This document shows positions 8,905-21,310 of a stretch of DNA of 64,000 bases, piece after piece. The notes beneath the pieces are model-generated. The model worked only from the letters and a program-made list of their open reading frames with translations. It searched no databases and was not told where the DNA came from. The position numbers and the translations under genes were made by a program. Source of the stretch: an uncultured Bacteroidota bacterium (lineage in GTDB: Bacteria > Bacteroidota > Bacteroidia > Flavobacteriales > Flavobacteriaceae); contig CACKQW010000005.1 of NCBI GenBank assembly GCA_902602415.1, positions 1 through 64,000 on the forward strand, given 5' to 3'. Within the stretch, counting starts at the first letter, position 1. Each line of letters opens with the position of its first letter.

Positions 8905-11043
8905 ATGAGAGCGAAAATATTTATACTCTATTTATTTATTTTCTCTTTTACTTTTGGTCAGCAATATTATAATTATGTGGATACAAAAATTGGATCCAAA
9001 GGCAGTGGCTTGGCATGTGGTTATAATTTTGTTGGTCCTACCTACCCTTTTGGAATGGTGCAATTTACGCCAAGCTTTTTCTCACCAAACAGAGGTTTTG
9101 TAATAACGCAACTAAATGGTGCTGGTTGCTCAAATATGGGGAACTTTCCAATTCTTCCTATCAGTGGTAAATTAAATGTTTCACCCAATGATATGAATGG
9201 ATATGAAAAATATGAGAAAATTAAACAAGCAACAGCAGGACATCTTTCATTGACTTTGAAAGAAAATATTCAAGTTGATTTAACAGTTTCTAAAAGATCA
9301 GGTGTTGCAAAATTTGATTTTTCTGAATCAAATTCGGGGACATTAATTATAGGTAGTGGAATAAACTCTTCAGAGTCTACAAAAATCAAAGATGCATATA
9401 TTAAAATAACATCTCCAAAATCTGTTGAGGGGTATACACAAGGGGGAGATTTTTGCGGAACGGCAACAAATTATAAAATTTTTTTTGCTGCCGAATTTAG
9501 TCATGATGCAATCGAATGCGGTACATGGAAAGACAAAAAAATTTCCCAAAAAAAATTAATGAATGGCAAAAACTCTGGAGCATACTTTACTTTTAATACC
9601 GCTATTGATAATGAAATCACTTATCAAATTTCTATTTCATTTGTTTCTATTGAAAATGCTAAAGAAAATCTTAAAAGTGAAAGACAATTTGCTGACTTTG
9701 ATTTTTGCAAAAAAGAAACTCAAAAAATATGGGATCAAAAATTGTCAAAAATTATAATAAAAAGTAACTCGAAGGATAAACTAACTCAATTTTATACACA
9801 CCTTTATCACTCGATGATTCATCCTAATATTGTAAGTGACATCAACGGTGAATATATGGGAGCTGATTTTATTAAAAAAAGAGTTGAAAAAGGAAGAGAT
9901 CATTACAGCTCATTTAGTGTTTGGGATACATATAGAACACAGGGGCAATTGGTTGCGATGTTATTTCCTAAAGAAAGTAGTGACATGATGGAATCATTGG
10001 TAAACTTTGCAAAAGAGGCAGGTGGATATGGAAGATGGATCTTGGCAAATATTGAGACAGGGATAATGCAAGGAGATCCCACACCAATTTTAATTTCAAA
10101 TTCCTATGCTTTTGGGGGAGATAATTTTGATGTAGAAAGCGCCTATGAATTCATGAAAAAAGGTGCTTTACAACTTAGATTGAGATCTCAAAAACAAGAA
10201 ATTAGACCATATTTAAATGAATACATAAATGATGGTCACACCTTTGCATCTATGGCGTTAGAATATTGCTCCTCTGACTTTGCTATAGCACAATTTGCAA
10301 AAAATGCAATTTCTAATAATAAAGACTATTTGTTTTTTAAAAAGAGATCTCAGAACTGGAAAAATTTATATAACCCTAAAACCAAATGGCTGAACTCACG
10401 ATATCCAAACGGGGTTTGGAAAGACAAGACACATGATTGGAGAGAAGGAACTTACAAAAATTATTTTTGGATGGTTCCCCATAACTTGAGTACTTTAATT
10501 GATACTATAGGGGGGAAAGAGTTTGCTGAAAAAAGGCTTGACAGCTTATTCACGAGATTAGATGCTGACTACCATCAAGATTGGTTTGCAGCAGGCAATG
10601 AACCAGATTTTCAAGTACCATGGATATACAATTGGGTAGCAAAAGAGCAAAAAACCAATGATGTTATTAGCAGGATAATCGATGAAATGTACTCAAGCGA
10701 AGAAGATGGTCTTCCAGGCAACGATGATTTAGGGACTATGGGAGCTTGGTACGTGTTCGCATCATTAGGGCTTTATCCATTAATTCCTGGTGTTGGTGGT
10801 TTTTCAACTAATATTCCACAATTTATGGAAAGTAAAATCACCCTTGGTAACGGAAATATTTTAAATATTTCCAAAGATGATACAAATGGCAAATTTTTAA
10901 ATAAAATGGAGCTCAATAAAGTGCCTTTGGTGTCTTCTTGGGTTTCGTGGAATAAAATCAAATTGGGAGGCGAAATGAAATTTTTTACATCTAATTCTAT
11001 TAGCAAAAATAATTTTACAGAAGAGCCCCCTAGTTTTAAATAA
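8905..11043 (+). CDS. GH92 alpha-mannosidase (divergent, first of three)
   Basis: A secreted family GH92 alpha-mannosidase of 712 residues: calcium-dependent, inverting exo-acting removal of alpha-linked mannose. I chose the ATG at 8905 rather than the in-frame 8860 because it gives a clean signal peptide (MRAKIFILYLF...FGQQ) and avoids overlap with the preceding gene. GH92 features: N-terminal beta-sandwich beginning YVDTKIGS, FVGPTYPFGMVQ, SVWDTYRTQGQLVAML, a WREGTYKNYFW segment near residue 511 and the acidic loop DGLPGNDDLGTMGAWY near 600. The segment equivalent to HGN(E/Q)P in its two neighbours is AAGNEPDFQVPW, so its linkage specificity probably differs from theirs. Confidence 0.88.
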   Translation: MRAKIFILYLFIFSFTFGQQYYNYVDTKIGSKGSGLACGYNFVGPTYPFGMVQFTPSFFSPNRGFVITQLNGAGCSNMGNFPILPISGKLNVSPNDMNGYEKYEKIKQATAGHLSLTLKENIQVDLTVSKRSGVAKFDFSESNSGTLIIGSGINSSESTKIKDAYIKITSPKSVEGYTQGGDFCGTATNYKIFFAAEFSHDAIECGTWKDKKISQKKLMNGKNSGAYFTFNTAIDNEITYQISISFVSIENAKENLKSERQFADFDFCKKETQKIWDQKLSKIIIKSNSKDKLTQFYTHLYHSMIHPNIVSDINGEYMGADFIKKRVEKGRDHYSSFSVWDTYRTQGQLVAMLFPKESSDMMESLVNFAKEAGGYGRWILANIETGIMQGDPTPILISNSYAFGGDNFDVESAYEFMKKGALQLRLRSQKQEIRPYLNEYINDGHTFASMALEYCSSDFAIAQFAKNAISNNKDYLFFKKRSQNWKNLYNPKTKWLNSRYPNGVWKDKTHDWREGTYKNYFWMVPHNLSTLIDTIGGKEFAEKRLDSLFTRLDADYHQDWFAAGNEPDFQVPWIYNWVAKEQKTNDVISRIIDEMYSSEEDGLPGNDDLGTMGAWYVFASLGLYPLIPGVGGFSTNIPQFMESKITLGNGNILNISKDDTNGKFLNKMELNKVPLVSSWVSWNKIKLGGEMKFFTSNSISKNNFTEEPPSFK

Positions 11044-11050
11044 GATCAAT

Positions 11051-13320
11051 ATGAATAAAATAAAAAGTATACTAAAAATCTCTTTCGTCTTTTTAACGAT
11101 AATTTTCTTAGCAAGTGTAACCAATAGGAATACAAAAAATAAACTTATTAATTATGTAGATCCCTTTATTGGGTCAGGTGGACATGGTCATGTTTTTGTC
11201 GGGGCAAATGTTCCTTTTGGCGGAGTTCAAGTTGGTCCAACCAATTTTAACAAGGGGTGGGATTGGTCATCATCTTATCATTACTCTGACAGTATTGTCA
11301 AAGGATTTTGCCACCTAAATGTTAGTGGGACTGGTATGTCGGATCTTGGTGAATTAACAATAATGCCCGCTACTGGAAAGCTAAAAACAGGTGCTGGGAC
11401 ACAAAATAATCATATGGCTGGATATTCATCATTATATAGGAAAAATAAGGAGTTTGTTAGCCCAGGATATTATAAAGTTTATTTGGAAAGATATGGAATT
11501 GATGTTGAGTTAACGGCAACCGAAAGAGTTGGGCTACATAAATATACATTTCCAAAAAGTGAAAAATCAAGAGTAATAATTGATTTAGGGGAAGGAAGTG
11601 CGGATAGACCAACAGAAACATACTTAAAAAAAATTAACGATACTCTTTTTGAAGGACATAGATTTTCATCAGGGTGGGCAAAAGACCAATGGGAGTTTTT
11701 TAGCTTAGTTATTTCAAAACCAGTGAAAGAATTTCTCATATATGATAGACATAAACGATTTTATGTAAACGAGAAAAAAGGTGACTATGTGAAGGGGTTT
11801 CTAGAATTTTCTACCTCAATGGAGGAGGAGATTTATGTCAAAATGGGAGTTTCAACTGTCAGCACAAAAAATGCATTAGAAAACCTAATGACTGAAATGC
11901 CGGATTGGGATTTTGAAAAAGTAAAAAAAGACGCTGAAGAAAAATGGGAAAAAGAGCTTTCTAAAATAAAAATCGAAACAAATGATTTAGAGAAAAAAAG
12001 AATTTTTTACACTGCTATGTATCATACAATGATTGCTCCTAATTTATATCATGATATTAATGGCGAATATAGGGGAACAAATAAGGTCGTTTATAAAGAT
12101 AATTCATTCACAAATTATACACTATTTTCACTATGGGATACTTATAGAGCAGCACATCCTCTATATACTATAACACACCCTGAAAGAGCAAGTGATTTTA
12201 TTAATTCAATGGTAAAAATATATGAACATCAAGGCAAATTACCTGTTTGGCACTTAAGAGGAAACGAAACAAATACAATGCCCGGTTATAGTGGAGTACC
12301 TGTTGTTGTTGATGCTGCGCTTAAAGGCCTAGATAATATTGATATTGAAAAGATTTATGAAGCTTCCAAAACAAGTGCTACTGGAGATTTTGAGCCTGGA
12401 GTAAAAGAACTTATGCAGTACGGATATATTCCTGCCGATTTGATGGTAGAATCTGTCGCAAGCAACATGGAATATGCAATTGGTGATTGGGGAATTGCCC
12501 AACTAGCAAAAAAACTAGGTAAAGATGAAGACTATAAATATTTCAAAAAAAGATCAGAATTATATAAAGAATATTTTGACAAAGAAACAAAATTCATGAG
12601 AGGAAAACTTTCAGATGGATCTTGGAGAACCCCATTTGATCCTGTTTCAGCACAACATAGAGTAAATGATTATTGCGAAGGTAATGCATGGCAATACTTA
12701 TGGCTAGTTCCTCAAGACCCAGAAGGATTAATAGAATTACTTGGGGGTGATGACGCATTTAATGAAAAACTTGATGAGCTTTTTAGCATGTCTTCAGAAC
12801 AAGAAATTGGAGCGTCAATGGACATAACGGGACTAATTGGACAGTATGCTCATGGAAATGAACCCAGCCATCACACTACCTATATGTATGCATTTTCTGG
12901 GCAACCTTATAAAATTGCTGATAAAGTAAGACACATTAATAATAAACTTTACACTGATCAACCTGATGGACTCTCAGGAAATGAGGATTGTGGCCAAATG
13001 TCTGCGTGGTATATTTTTTCATCCATTGGATTCTACCCCGTAAACCCTTCAAATGGGGCATATGTTTTCGGGTCTCCTCTTTTTGATAATGTGGAAATTG
13101 ATGTGCCAGGCAGAAAAAAGTTTACCGTGAAAACTGTGAATAATAGTGATGAAAATATTTATATTCAGTCTGTTTTTTTAAACGGTAAAAAACATGACTA
13201 TTCTTACATTACTCACAAACAAATTACAAATGGTGGTGAATTAAAATTTATAATGGGTTCAAAGCCAAATTATGGATTTGGTGTTAATAAAAAGTTCAGG
13301 CCAAAATCAATCGTATACTA

Positions 13321-13321
<1 letters not shown>
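11051..13321 (+). CDS. GH92 alpha-mannosidase (second of three)
   Basis: A 756-residue exported GH92 enzyme. N terminus MNKIKSILKISFVFLTIIFL is a signal sequence. Core motifs: YVDPFIGSGGHGHVFVGAN, VPFGGVQVGPTN, SLWDTYRAAHPLYT, CEGNAWQYLWLVPQD (about 541), YAHGNEPSHHTTYMY, and the Asp/Glu-rich loop DGLSGNEDCGQMSAWY (about 638) that supplies catalytic and calcium-binding residues in the family. This is the most canonical of the three copies and the best candidate for a general alpha-1,2-mannosidase (inferred). It overlaps the next gene by 1 bp (TAATG). Confidence 0.93.
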
Positions 13322-15705
<2,384 letters not shown>

Positions 15706-15712
15706 AAATGGA

Positions 15713-16420
15713 TTATTCTAAAATGACCTTTCTATAAGAGGGGTTAAATTCAGTTTTGATCAAATTATTTTTTTCATCAATCAGCTCAAGCTTTAAATTA
15801 ACTTCACCTTTTTCTAAACCCTCAAGATAATATGGTGCCCAACTATCAATTATAAATTCTTTTTCTTGTACAGTCAATCTGACTTTATTTCCATTTGGGG
15901 ATAATTCTGTATTTACTAGATAAAAATCCAAAAGAAGTTTTTTGGTATCCTCTCCTTTATAAACTCCTTTTGGTCTGCTGTAAAAGAGAAACTGTTTTGT
16001 TAAATCTATTTCTTTTGATTTGTCATTAGAAATTTGAGTTAATACATAGGCCTTTTCATTTTTAACAGATTCATGATAAGATCTTGATAAAAAAGCAAGT
16101 ATCACATTATTATCATTCTTGAGTTCTTTAGAAAAATTGGAGTCATAATGCGCTGAGTAAGGATCATTATTTATAATGAAATGAATATGTTGACCTTTTG
16201 CAGAATTTGCCAAACCGTTTTCAATAGCATCCTCGGTTTGTTCACCCAGATTATAATTTATAATATCAAAAGAGAAATCATATTCTCCACTTACCGAACT
16301 GAGTTTTAGTTCTGAATTACTGTATTCAGGAGAACCAATAAGTTTAGTCAATTTAATTTCTTGTTTTGGGGAGCAAGAAATGAACAATGAAATCATTGTG
16401 ATAAAAAAAATATTTTTCAT
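15713..16420 (-). CDS. Lipoprotein of unknown function
   Basis: A 235-residue lipoprotein with a short signal and lipobox LFISCSPKQ (cysteine about 16). The body is predicted beta-rich and contains AKGQHIHFIINNDPYSAHY, a His-containing segment that I recall in flavobacterial lipoproteins sometimes labelled phosphopeptide-binding, but I cannot assign a function. It probably sits in the periplasm or outer membrane. A terminator separates it from the gene upstream, so it may have its own promoter and may be co-transcribed with tRNA-Pro. Confidence 0.75.
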   Translation of the reverse strand: MKNIFFITMISLFISCSPKQEIKLTKLIGSPEYSNSELKLSSVSGEYDFSFDIINYNLGEQTEDAIENGLANSAKGQHIHFIINNDPYSAHYDSNFSKELKNDNNVILAFLSRSYHESVKNEKAYVLTQISNDKSKEIDLTKQFLFYSRPKGVYKGEDTKKLLLDFYLVNTELSPNGNKVRLTVQEKEFIIDSWAPYYLEGLEKGEVNLKLELIDEKNNLIKTEFNPSYRKVILE

Positions 16421-16440
16421 TTTTTCAAAAAATTAGTTAA

Positions 16441-16472
16441 AAAAAAGCGTCTCAAGAAAAGACGCTTTTTTT
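16441..16472 (-). terminator. Rho-independent terminator
   Basis: An 11-bp perfect inverted repeat AAAAAAGCGTC / GACGCTTTTTT with a 9-nt loop. On the minus strand it follows the stop of the 16491-16991 gene and ends in a T run. The A run on the other side would also let it act on the plus strand. Confidence 0.9.
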
Positions 16473-16490
16473 ATATGTTTAAGGAGATTT

Positions 16491-16991
16491 TTACTCCTCT
16501 TCTGCTACTGTAGGTTCTGGAACTAATGCTTCGTAAACAAAAAATCTATAAATTTTTCCATCCTTCACTTCTCCATCAATCATAGCATTTTTTACCACCT
16601 TTTCACCATCAACATTTGTTTCAACCCTATGCCCAACAATGAACCAATCAGCACCACTCGGAATTGATTTATATGGCATAGCCCAATAAATATCCCATTT
16701 CGGACTTTCAGCCTCAAACCAAGCACTCAAAGCTTGTTCATGTTGTTCTTTACCGAAGATTCTGTTTCCATCAGGCCCTTGTATAAAGATCGAGTCAGAA
16801 TTCATGGACATGATCTTTTCCATATCTCTCTCGTTATGTGCATCAATATATTCTGACCACAAGTTTGTTATATCATCAGATCCAGCAATAAACTTTTCTT
16901 CTGGCATAGGCGCAAAAAATCCAACTCCTTCTACTACAGGAGCATTACATGCTGAAAAAATTACAGCAAAAATTAAAATCAGTTTTTTCAT
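16491..16991 (-). CDS. NTF2-like (SnoaL/DUF4440-type) lipoprotein
   Basis: A 166-residue exported protein with signal and lipobox VIFSACNAP (cysteine about 15). The region 40-155 fits the NTF2-like cone fold: LWSEYIDAHNERDMEKIMSM, a middle strand with IFGKEQHEQALSAWF, and a final DGKIYRFFVYEALV. Such domains often bind small ligands or catalyse small reactions, but no specific active-site set is visible. It ends directly before a strong terminator. Confidence 0.75.
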   Translation of the reverse strand: MKKLILIFAVIFSACNAPVVEGVGFFAPMPEEKFIAGSDDITNLWSEYIDAHNERDMEKIMSMNSDSIFIQGPDGNRIFGKEQHEQALSAWFEAESPKWDIYWAMPYKSIPSGADWFIVGHRVETNVDGEKVVKNAMIDGEVKDGKIYRFFVYEALVPEPTVAEEE

Positions 16992-17016
16992 AATTGTGTG
17001 TTTAAGTTATTGTATA

Positions 17017-17427
17017 TTATTCGTTATCCCTTCCAATCATTTTATTAAATTTATCCCAGCTAAACTCATTACCATAGAGTAACGTAGAAAATCTTTGAAT
17101 TTCACCAGCTATTTGAATTGCGGCTTTAATTTCTTCATCAGTCGCACCTTCATTCTTAGCAGACTCAATTTGAGCAGCAATACAATACTCACACCTCAAA
17201 GCTGCAGAAACAGCTACAGCAACAAGACGTGCTTCTTTGCGTGCTATTGGGCTGGCATCAGAAAATAACATGTTAAACTCGTCAAAATACTCAGCAGCTT
17301 CCTCTGCCATAAATTCTGGGTACATGCTATTAAAAGGACTCTTCTCTAATAATTCCTCATAAGAACTTTTGTCTTGACTAAAAGTAAAAGAGGATACTAA
17401 TATCAGCAATAAAAATAATTTTTTCAT
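17017..17427 (-). CDS. Exported carboxymuconolactone decarboxylase/AhpD-family protein
   Basis: A 136-residue protein with a cleavable signal peptide (MKKLFLLLILVSSFTFSQD) and the helical CMD/AhpD core: RLVAVAVSAALRCEYCIAAQ, then GATDEEIKAAIQIAGEI. The CxxC pair (CEYC) and a downstream acidic/helical segment are typical of AhpD-like peroxidase partners. Export is unusual because most family members are cytoplasmic, so a periplasmic redox role is possible (inference). It lies 25 bp upstream of the NTF2-like gene on the same strand. Confidence 0.82.
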   Translation of the reverse strand: MKKLFLLLILVSSFTFSQDKSSYEELLEKSPFNSMYPEFMAEEAAEYFDEFNMLFSDASPIARKEARLVAVAVSAALRCEYCIAAQIESAKNEGATDEEIKAAIQIAGEIQRFSTLLYGNEFSWDKFNKMIGRDNE

Positions 17428-17489
17428 TTTAAATATTTTGAATTAAGCATACAATATAAATAATTTAATAAAAAGAAGGAGTTTTAATT

Positions 17490-18518
17490 TCATAATTTTT
17501 CAATAGAATCTTTTACATATTTTCTATCAGTTTTTCCATTTACATATAAAAATTTATTTAAACAGAATACTTTTTTTGGTCTGAAGATCTTTTCAAATTT
17601 TTCTAAACTTTTAATCCAGTCTGGTGGGATTTTTTTTTCAAAAACAATCACAATCTTTTGGCCTAATTTTTCGTCTGCAATAGAACTGATTATAAAATTT
17701 TGATCATAACATTCATTTAACTTTTTTTCTAATTCCTCAGGATTAATTTTTACTCCCCCAGAATTAATTATAAAATCCTTTCGCCCCAACCAACTAAACT
17801 CCGTTTTGGAAAGTAGATTAATTTCATCATTGGTCTGAATTTTTTTTATGGATAAATGAGGAGTATTAACTAATAGACATCCTGATTTTTTTGCAAATGT
17901 TATCCCTTCCAGCGCGTGAAAGTTTTTTTCATTATTAGTTAAATTTTTAATTGCAACATGAGTTAATGATTCTGTCATTCCATAAGTTTCAAATATTCTA
18001 TTTTTAAGACTTAGGATTTTTCTTTTCAAATCATTTTGGACAGGACCTCCTCCGACAATTACATTTTTTATTCTTTCAATTTTATTAATTGAATTTGCCA
18101 ATTGCAATGGCGTCATTGCAATTAGATCATAATTACTTTTTATTTTATTAATAGGTTTAGATTTAATTGGAAAAGTATAAATATCTAAGCCTAAGACTAA
18201 AGCCCTGATGAACATCATTTTCCCAGCTATATAGTCCACAGGCAAACAATTAATTACTCTGCTTTTTTCATTGAGATCAAATGTTTTTTTGGTCAGTAAA
18301 CAAGATTCAATAAAATCTACTTTTGGAATTTTTATTTTTTTAGGATTTCCGGTAGAGCCTGAGGTTTTAACTTCCAAATAATTATTTGTATCAAACCATG
18401 AGGCAATCAAACTCTTTAAAAATAAAAGGTCTTTATTTGAAGTTGTTTTTTTCAAAAGAGATTGCTCATTATGAGAAACCCCGTTTAACTTAAAACTTTT
18501 ATGAATTCTTTGGTTCAT
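17490..18518 (-). CDS. menE: o-Succinylbenzoate-CoA ligase MenE
   Basis: A 342-residue AMP-forming acyl-CoA ligase, the last gene of the menaquinone operon; it activates o-succinylbenzoate with CoA. Motifs: P-loop TSGSTGNPKKIKI (about 55), FETYGMTESLTHVA, WLGRKDFIINSGGVKINPEE, and the C-terminal catalytic lysine region NGKTDRKYV. It is shorter than E. coli MenE (about 450), as is usual in Bacteroidota. Its start overlaps menC by 20 bp, indicating coupled translation. Confidence 0.93.
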   Translation of the reverse strand: MNQRIHKSFKLNGVSHNEQSLLKKTTSNKDLLFLKSLIASWFDTNNYLEVKTSGSTGNPKKIKIPKVDFIESCLLTKKTFDLNEKSRVINCLPVDYIAGKMMFIRALVLGLDIYTFPIKSKPINKIKSNYDLIAMTPLQLANSINKIERIKNVIVGGGPVQNDLKRKILSLKNRIFETYGMTESLTHVAIKNLTNNEKNFHALEGITFAKKSGCLLVNTPHLSIKKIQTNDEINLLSKTEFSWLGRKDFIINSGGVKINPEELEKKLNECYDQNFIISSIADEKLGQKIVIVFEKKIPPDWIKSLEKFEKIFRPKKVFCLNKFLYVNGKTDRKYVKDSIEKL

Positions 18519-19560
18519 TGATTTTATCTAAAAAAAAACTTGAGTTCCATTGTTTATTATCTCCATAAAATATTTTACCTTTTTTTACGAATAATGGAGA
18601 TTGAATATTGTTTGAATAAATATTGCCAGTTCCTAAACCCTGTTGTATGTTGCAATTTTTTGTGCTCACCCATTGTGAAATAGTATTTAGCCCAATATTG
18701 CTTTCTAATGCGCTTGTAGCCCACCAACCTATCGAATTTTGCTCAGCTAATTGAATCCACTCATTAGATTCAGCCAATCCGCCTATCAAACTTGGTTTTA
18801 TTATTATAAACTTTGGTTTTATATTTTTTAATAATGATCTTTTATTTTCATTATTGCCTATTAACTCTTCATCCAAGGCAATTGGAATAGGAGATTTTTC
18901 ACATAAAAATGACATAAATTCCCATTGATTTTTCATTATTGGCTGCTCAATTGAATGAATTTCAAAATTGCTTAATTGCTTCAATTTTTCCAGAGCATTA
19001 TCTTTGGAAAAAGCACCATTAGCATCTAGCCTAATTTCCAAATCTGACGCTGAATATCTAGTGCGAATCGAATTTAATAAATCGATCTCTTGTGAAAAAT
19101 CATGTGCTCCAATCTTTAACTTTAAACAACTAAATCCTTGGGATAATTTAGAATCAATCTGATTGCGCATATTCTGCATGTCAGAAATCCAAATCAAACC
19201 ATTTATATCAATACCTTTTTTTCCTTTGGAAAAATCTGAATCAAAAAGCTCAAATGGCGTTTCTGAAATCAAACTTTTTTTTGCAGTTTCAAAAGCAAAT
19301 TGAACAGCGGGAAAATTATTAAATATTTTTTTATCAATTTCGATCTTATCATTTAAGTTATGACATAATTTGGTTAGAATATCATCAATTTTAGATGCGT
19401 TGTCAATGCTTAAACCCGGTATGATGCTACATTCTCCAATGCCAAAACGTTCACCGTCAGATAAAATTAAAAACCAGCTTTTTTTTTCTTTCAGTGTATC
19501 TCTAGATGTTTTAGCAGGAGTAATAAAACTTAAATTATGACTAAAATATATGGCTCTCAT
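18499..19560 (-). CDS. menC: o-Succinylbenzoate synthase MenC
   Basis: A 353-residue enolase-superfamily dehydratase that converts SHCHC to o-succinylbenzoate. Visible features: GIGECSIIPGL near the N terminus, the catalytic lysine segment CLKLKIGAHDF, metal ligands in LDANGAF, SIEQPI and IALDEE, and the second lysine in KFIIIKPSLIGG. Overlaps menE and menA by 20 bp each. Confidence 0.92.
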   Translation of the reverse strand: MRAIYFSHNLSFITPAKTSRDTLKEKKSWFLILSDGERFGIGECSIIPGLSIDNASKIDDILTKLCHNLNDKIEIDKKIFNNFPAVQFAFETAKKSLISETPFELFDSDFSKGKKGIDINGLIWISDMQNMRNQIDSKLSQGFSCLKLKIGAHDFSQEIDLLNSIRTRYSASDLEIRLDANGAFSKDNALEKLKQLSNFEIHSIEQPIMKNQWEFMSFLCEKSPIPIALDEELIGNNENKRSLLKNIKPKFIIIKPSLIGGLAESNEWIQLAEQNSIGWWATSALESNIGLNTISQWVSTKNCNIQQGLGTGNIYSNNIQSPLFVKKGKIFYGDNKQWNSSFFLDKINEPKNS

Positions 19561-20458
19561 TAATTAAAAATATGGATATTAATACAGATACTAAAAAAAC
19601 ACTAATTGCTAACTCAGGAAGAAGAGGTTTAAAATCGATTGGAAATTTAGATTGGAATACTTTGTAAATATGCCTAAGTAAAATTAGAATGGAAAAAATG
19701 ATAAGAACAAAATTCGATGAGTAATCGAATTTTACAAGCCAAATAAAAAGTAAAGAAATACTTAAACAGATCAAAAGATAGTGGTAATACTTTGAATACT
19801 TAAATCCTATTTGCACGGAAATTGTACGTTTCGCTGAATTCTTATCATTTTCGACATCTCGCATATTATTTATATTTAAAACAGCGGTACAAAGAAGGCC
19901 CATAATAATTGCTAATAAAATTACTGAATGATCAAAAAATTTAGTGTGTAAAAAATTTGAGCCTATAACACTAATTAGTCCAAAAAAAATAAAAACGAAA
20001 AGGTCTCCAAATCCATAATAACCATAGGGGGTTTTTCCTACAGTGTAAGTAATTGCAGCAATAATAGAGCATATAGAAAGGCCTGCAAAAATTAATATAT
20101 TTAATAGGCTATCATCAAATACATAAAAAATTAGAGTTAGTGAAAAAACTAAAGATAATGCACTAGTTAGTATAATAGCTTTTTTTATTTGACTCAAGGT
20201 AATCAAGCCCGATGCAACAACTCGCTCAGGACCAATCCTGTGATTGTCAGTACCTTTTAAACCGTCACCATAATCGTTGGCAAAATTTGAAAGTACTTGA
20301 AAACAAACTGCTGTTACAATTGCTAAAATAAATATAATAGAATCAAAAAAACCTTGATAAACAGAAAATGAAGATCCAACTAAAATACCTGAGATTGAAA
20401 GCGGGATTGTTTTTGGTCTAGCCGCTTTAAGCCAATTGTAAAAAAGAAATTTTTTCAC
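19541..20458 (-). CDS. menA: 1,4-Dihydroxy-2-naphthoate prenyltransferase MenA
   Basis: A 305-residue UbiA-family membrane prenyltransferase with about eight or nine transmembrane helices. It attaches the isoprenoid tail to DHNA. The two Asp-rich motifs are present: NFANDYGDGLKGTD (about 63) and NNMRDVENDKNSAKRT (about 195). N-terminal WLKAARPKTIPLS is a typical MenA start. Follows menB by 18 bp and overlaps menC by 20 bp. Confidence 0.94.
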   Translation of the reverse strand: MKKFLFYNWLKAARPKTIPLSISGILVGSSFSVYQGFFDSIIFILAIVTAVCFQVLSNFANDYGDGLKGTDNHRIGPERVVASGLITLSQIKKAIILTSALSLVFSLTLIFYVFDDSLLNILIFAGLSICSIIAAITYTVGKTPYGYYGFGDLFVFIFFGLISVIGSNFLHTKFFDHSVILLAIIMGLLCTAVLNINNMRDVENDKNSAKRTISVQIGFKYSKYYHYLLICLSISLLFIWLVKFDYSSNFVLIIFSILILLRHIYKVFQSKFPIDFKPLLPELAISVFLVSVLISIFLINESHIF

Positions 20459-20476
20459 TAAAATATCTTTGAAATA

Positions 20477-21295
20477 TTAAGGAAACTTTGGGTACTTTTT
20501 AAAATTTGGATCTCTTTTGCTTAAAAAAGCATTCTTACCCTCTTGAGCTTCATCCGTCAAATAATATAGGAGAGTAGCATCTCCAGCCAATTGCATTAAT
20601 CCGTGTTGACCATCAAGTTCTGCATTTAAACTCCTCTTAATCATTCTTAGTGCCAAAGGACTTCTTTTTTGCATTAATGAACACCACTCCAAAACAGTTT
20701 CTTCCAAATCTTTTAATGGTACAACCTTATTTACCATTCCCATTTCAAATGCTTCTTGTGCAGTATATTGTTTACATAAAAACCAAATTTCTCTAGCTTT
20801 TTTCTGACCAACATGTCTTGCTAAGTATGAAGAACCGAAGCCTCCGTCAAAGCTCCCAACCTTAGGGCCAGTTTGGCCAAAAATTGCATTGTCACTAGCG
20901 ATAGTTAAATCACAAACAACATGTAATACATGGCCTCCTCCAATGGCATAACCATTTACCATAGCTATTACAGGTTTTGGCAACTCCCTAATCTTCTTAT
21001 GTAAATCCAGAACATTCAGCCTGGGGACCCCATCATCACCAATATATCCTCCAATTCCTTTTACATTTTGATCTCCACCACTGCAGAAAGCTTTATCACC
21101 TGTTCCTGTAATAACAACAATATCAATTTCATTATTTTCTCTGCAAATTTCAAATGCATCAAGCATTTCAGAATTTGTTTCCGGTCTAAAAGCATTATAA
21201 ACCTTAGGTCTATTAATGGTAATTTTTGCAACACCATTAAAAATATCAAATTTAATATCCTTGTAATTTTTTACTTTTTTCCAGCTTGCTTTCAT
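20477..21295 (-). CDS. menB: 1,4-Dihydroxy-2-naphthoyl-CoA synthase MenB
   Basis: A 272-residue crotonase-fold enzyme that cyclises o-succinylbenzoyl-CoA. MenB-specific features are [35 protein letters not shown], the [20 protein letters not shown] segment with the active-site Asp, and a C-terminal [16 protein letters not shown]. The length is typical. Lies 15 bp after menD. Confidence 0.95.
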   Translation of the reverse strand: MKASWKKVKNYKDIKFDIFNGVAKITINRPKVYNAFRPETNSEMLDAFEICRENNEIDIVVITGTGDKAFCSGGDQNVKGIGGYIGDDGVPRLNVLDLHKKIRELPKPVIAMVNGYAIGGGHVLHVVCDLTIASDNAIFGQTGPKVGSFDGGFGSSYLARHVGQKKAREIWFLCKQYTAQEAFEMGMVNKVVPLKDLEETVLEWCSLMQKRSPLALRMIKRSLNAELDGQHGLMQLAGDATLLYYLTDEAQEGKNAFLSKRDPNFKKYPKFP

Positions 21296-21310
21296 ATCAA
21301 TAAAGGTTAA

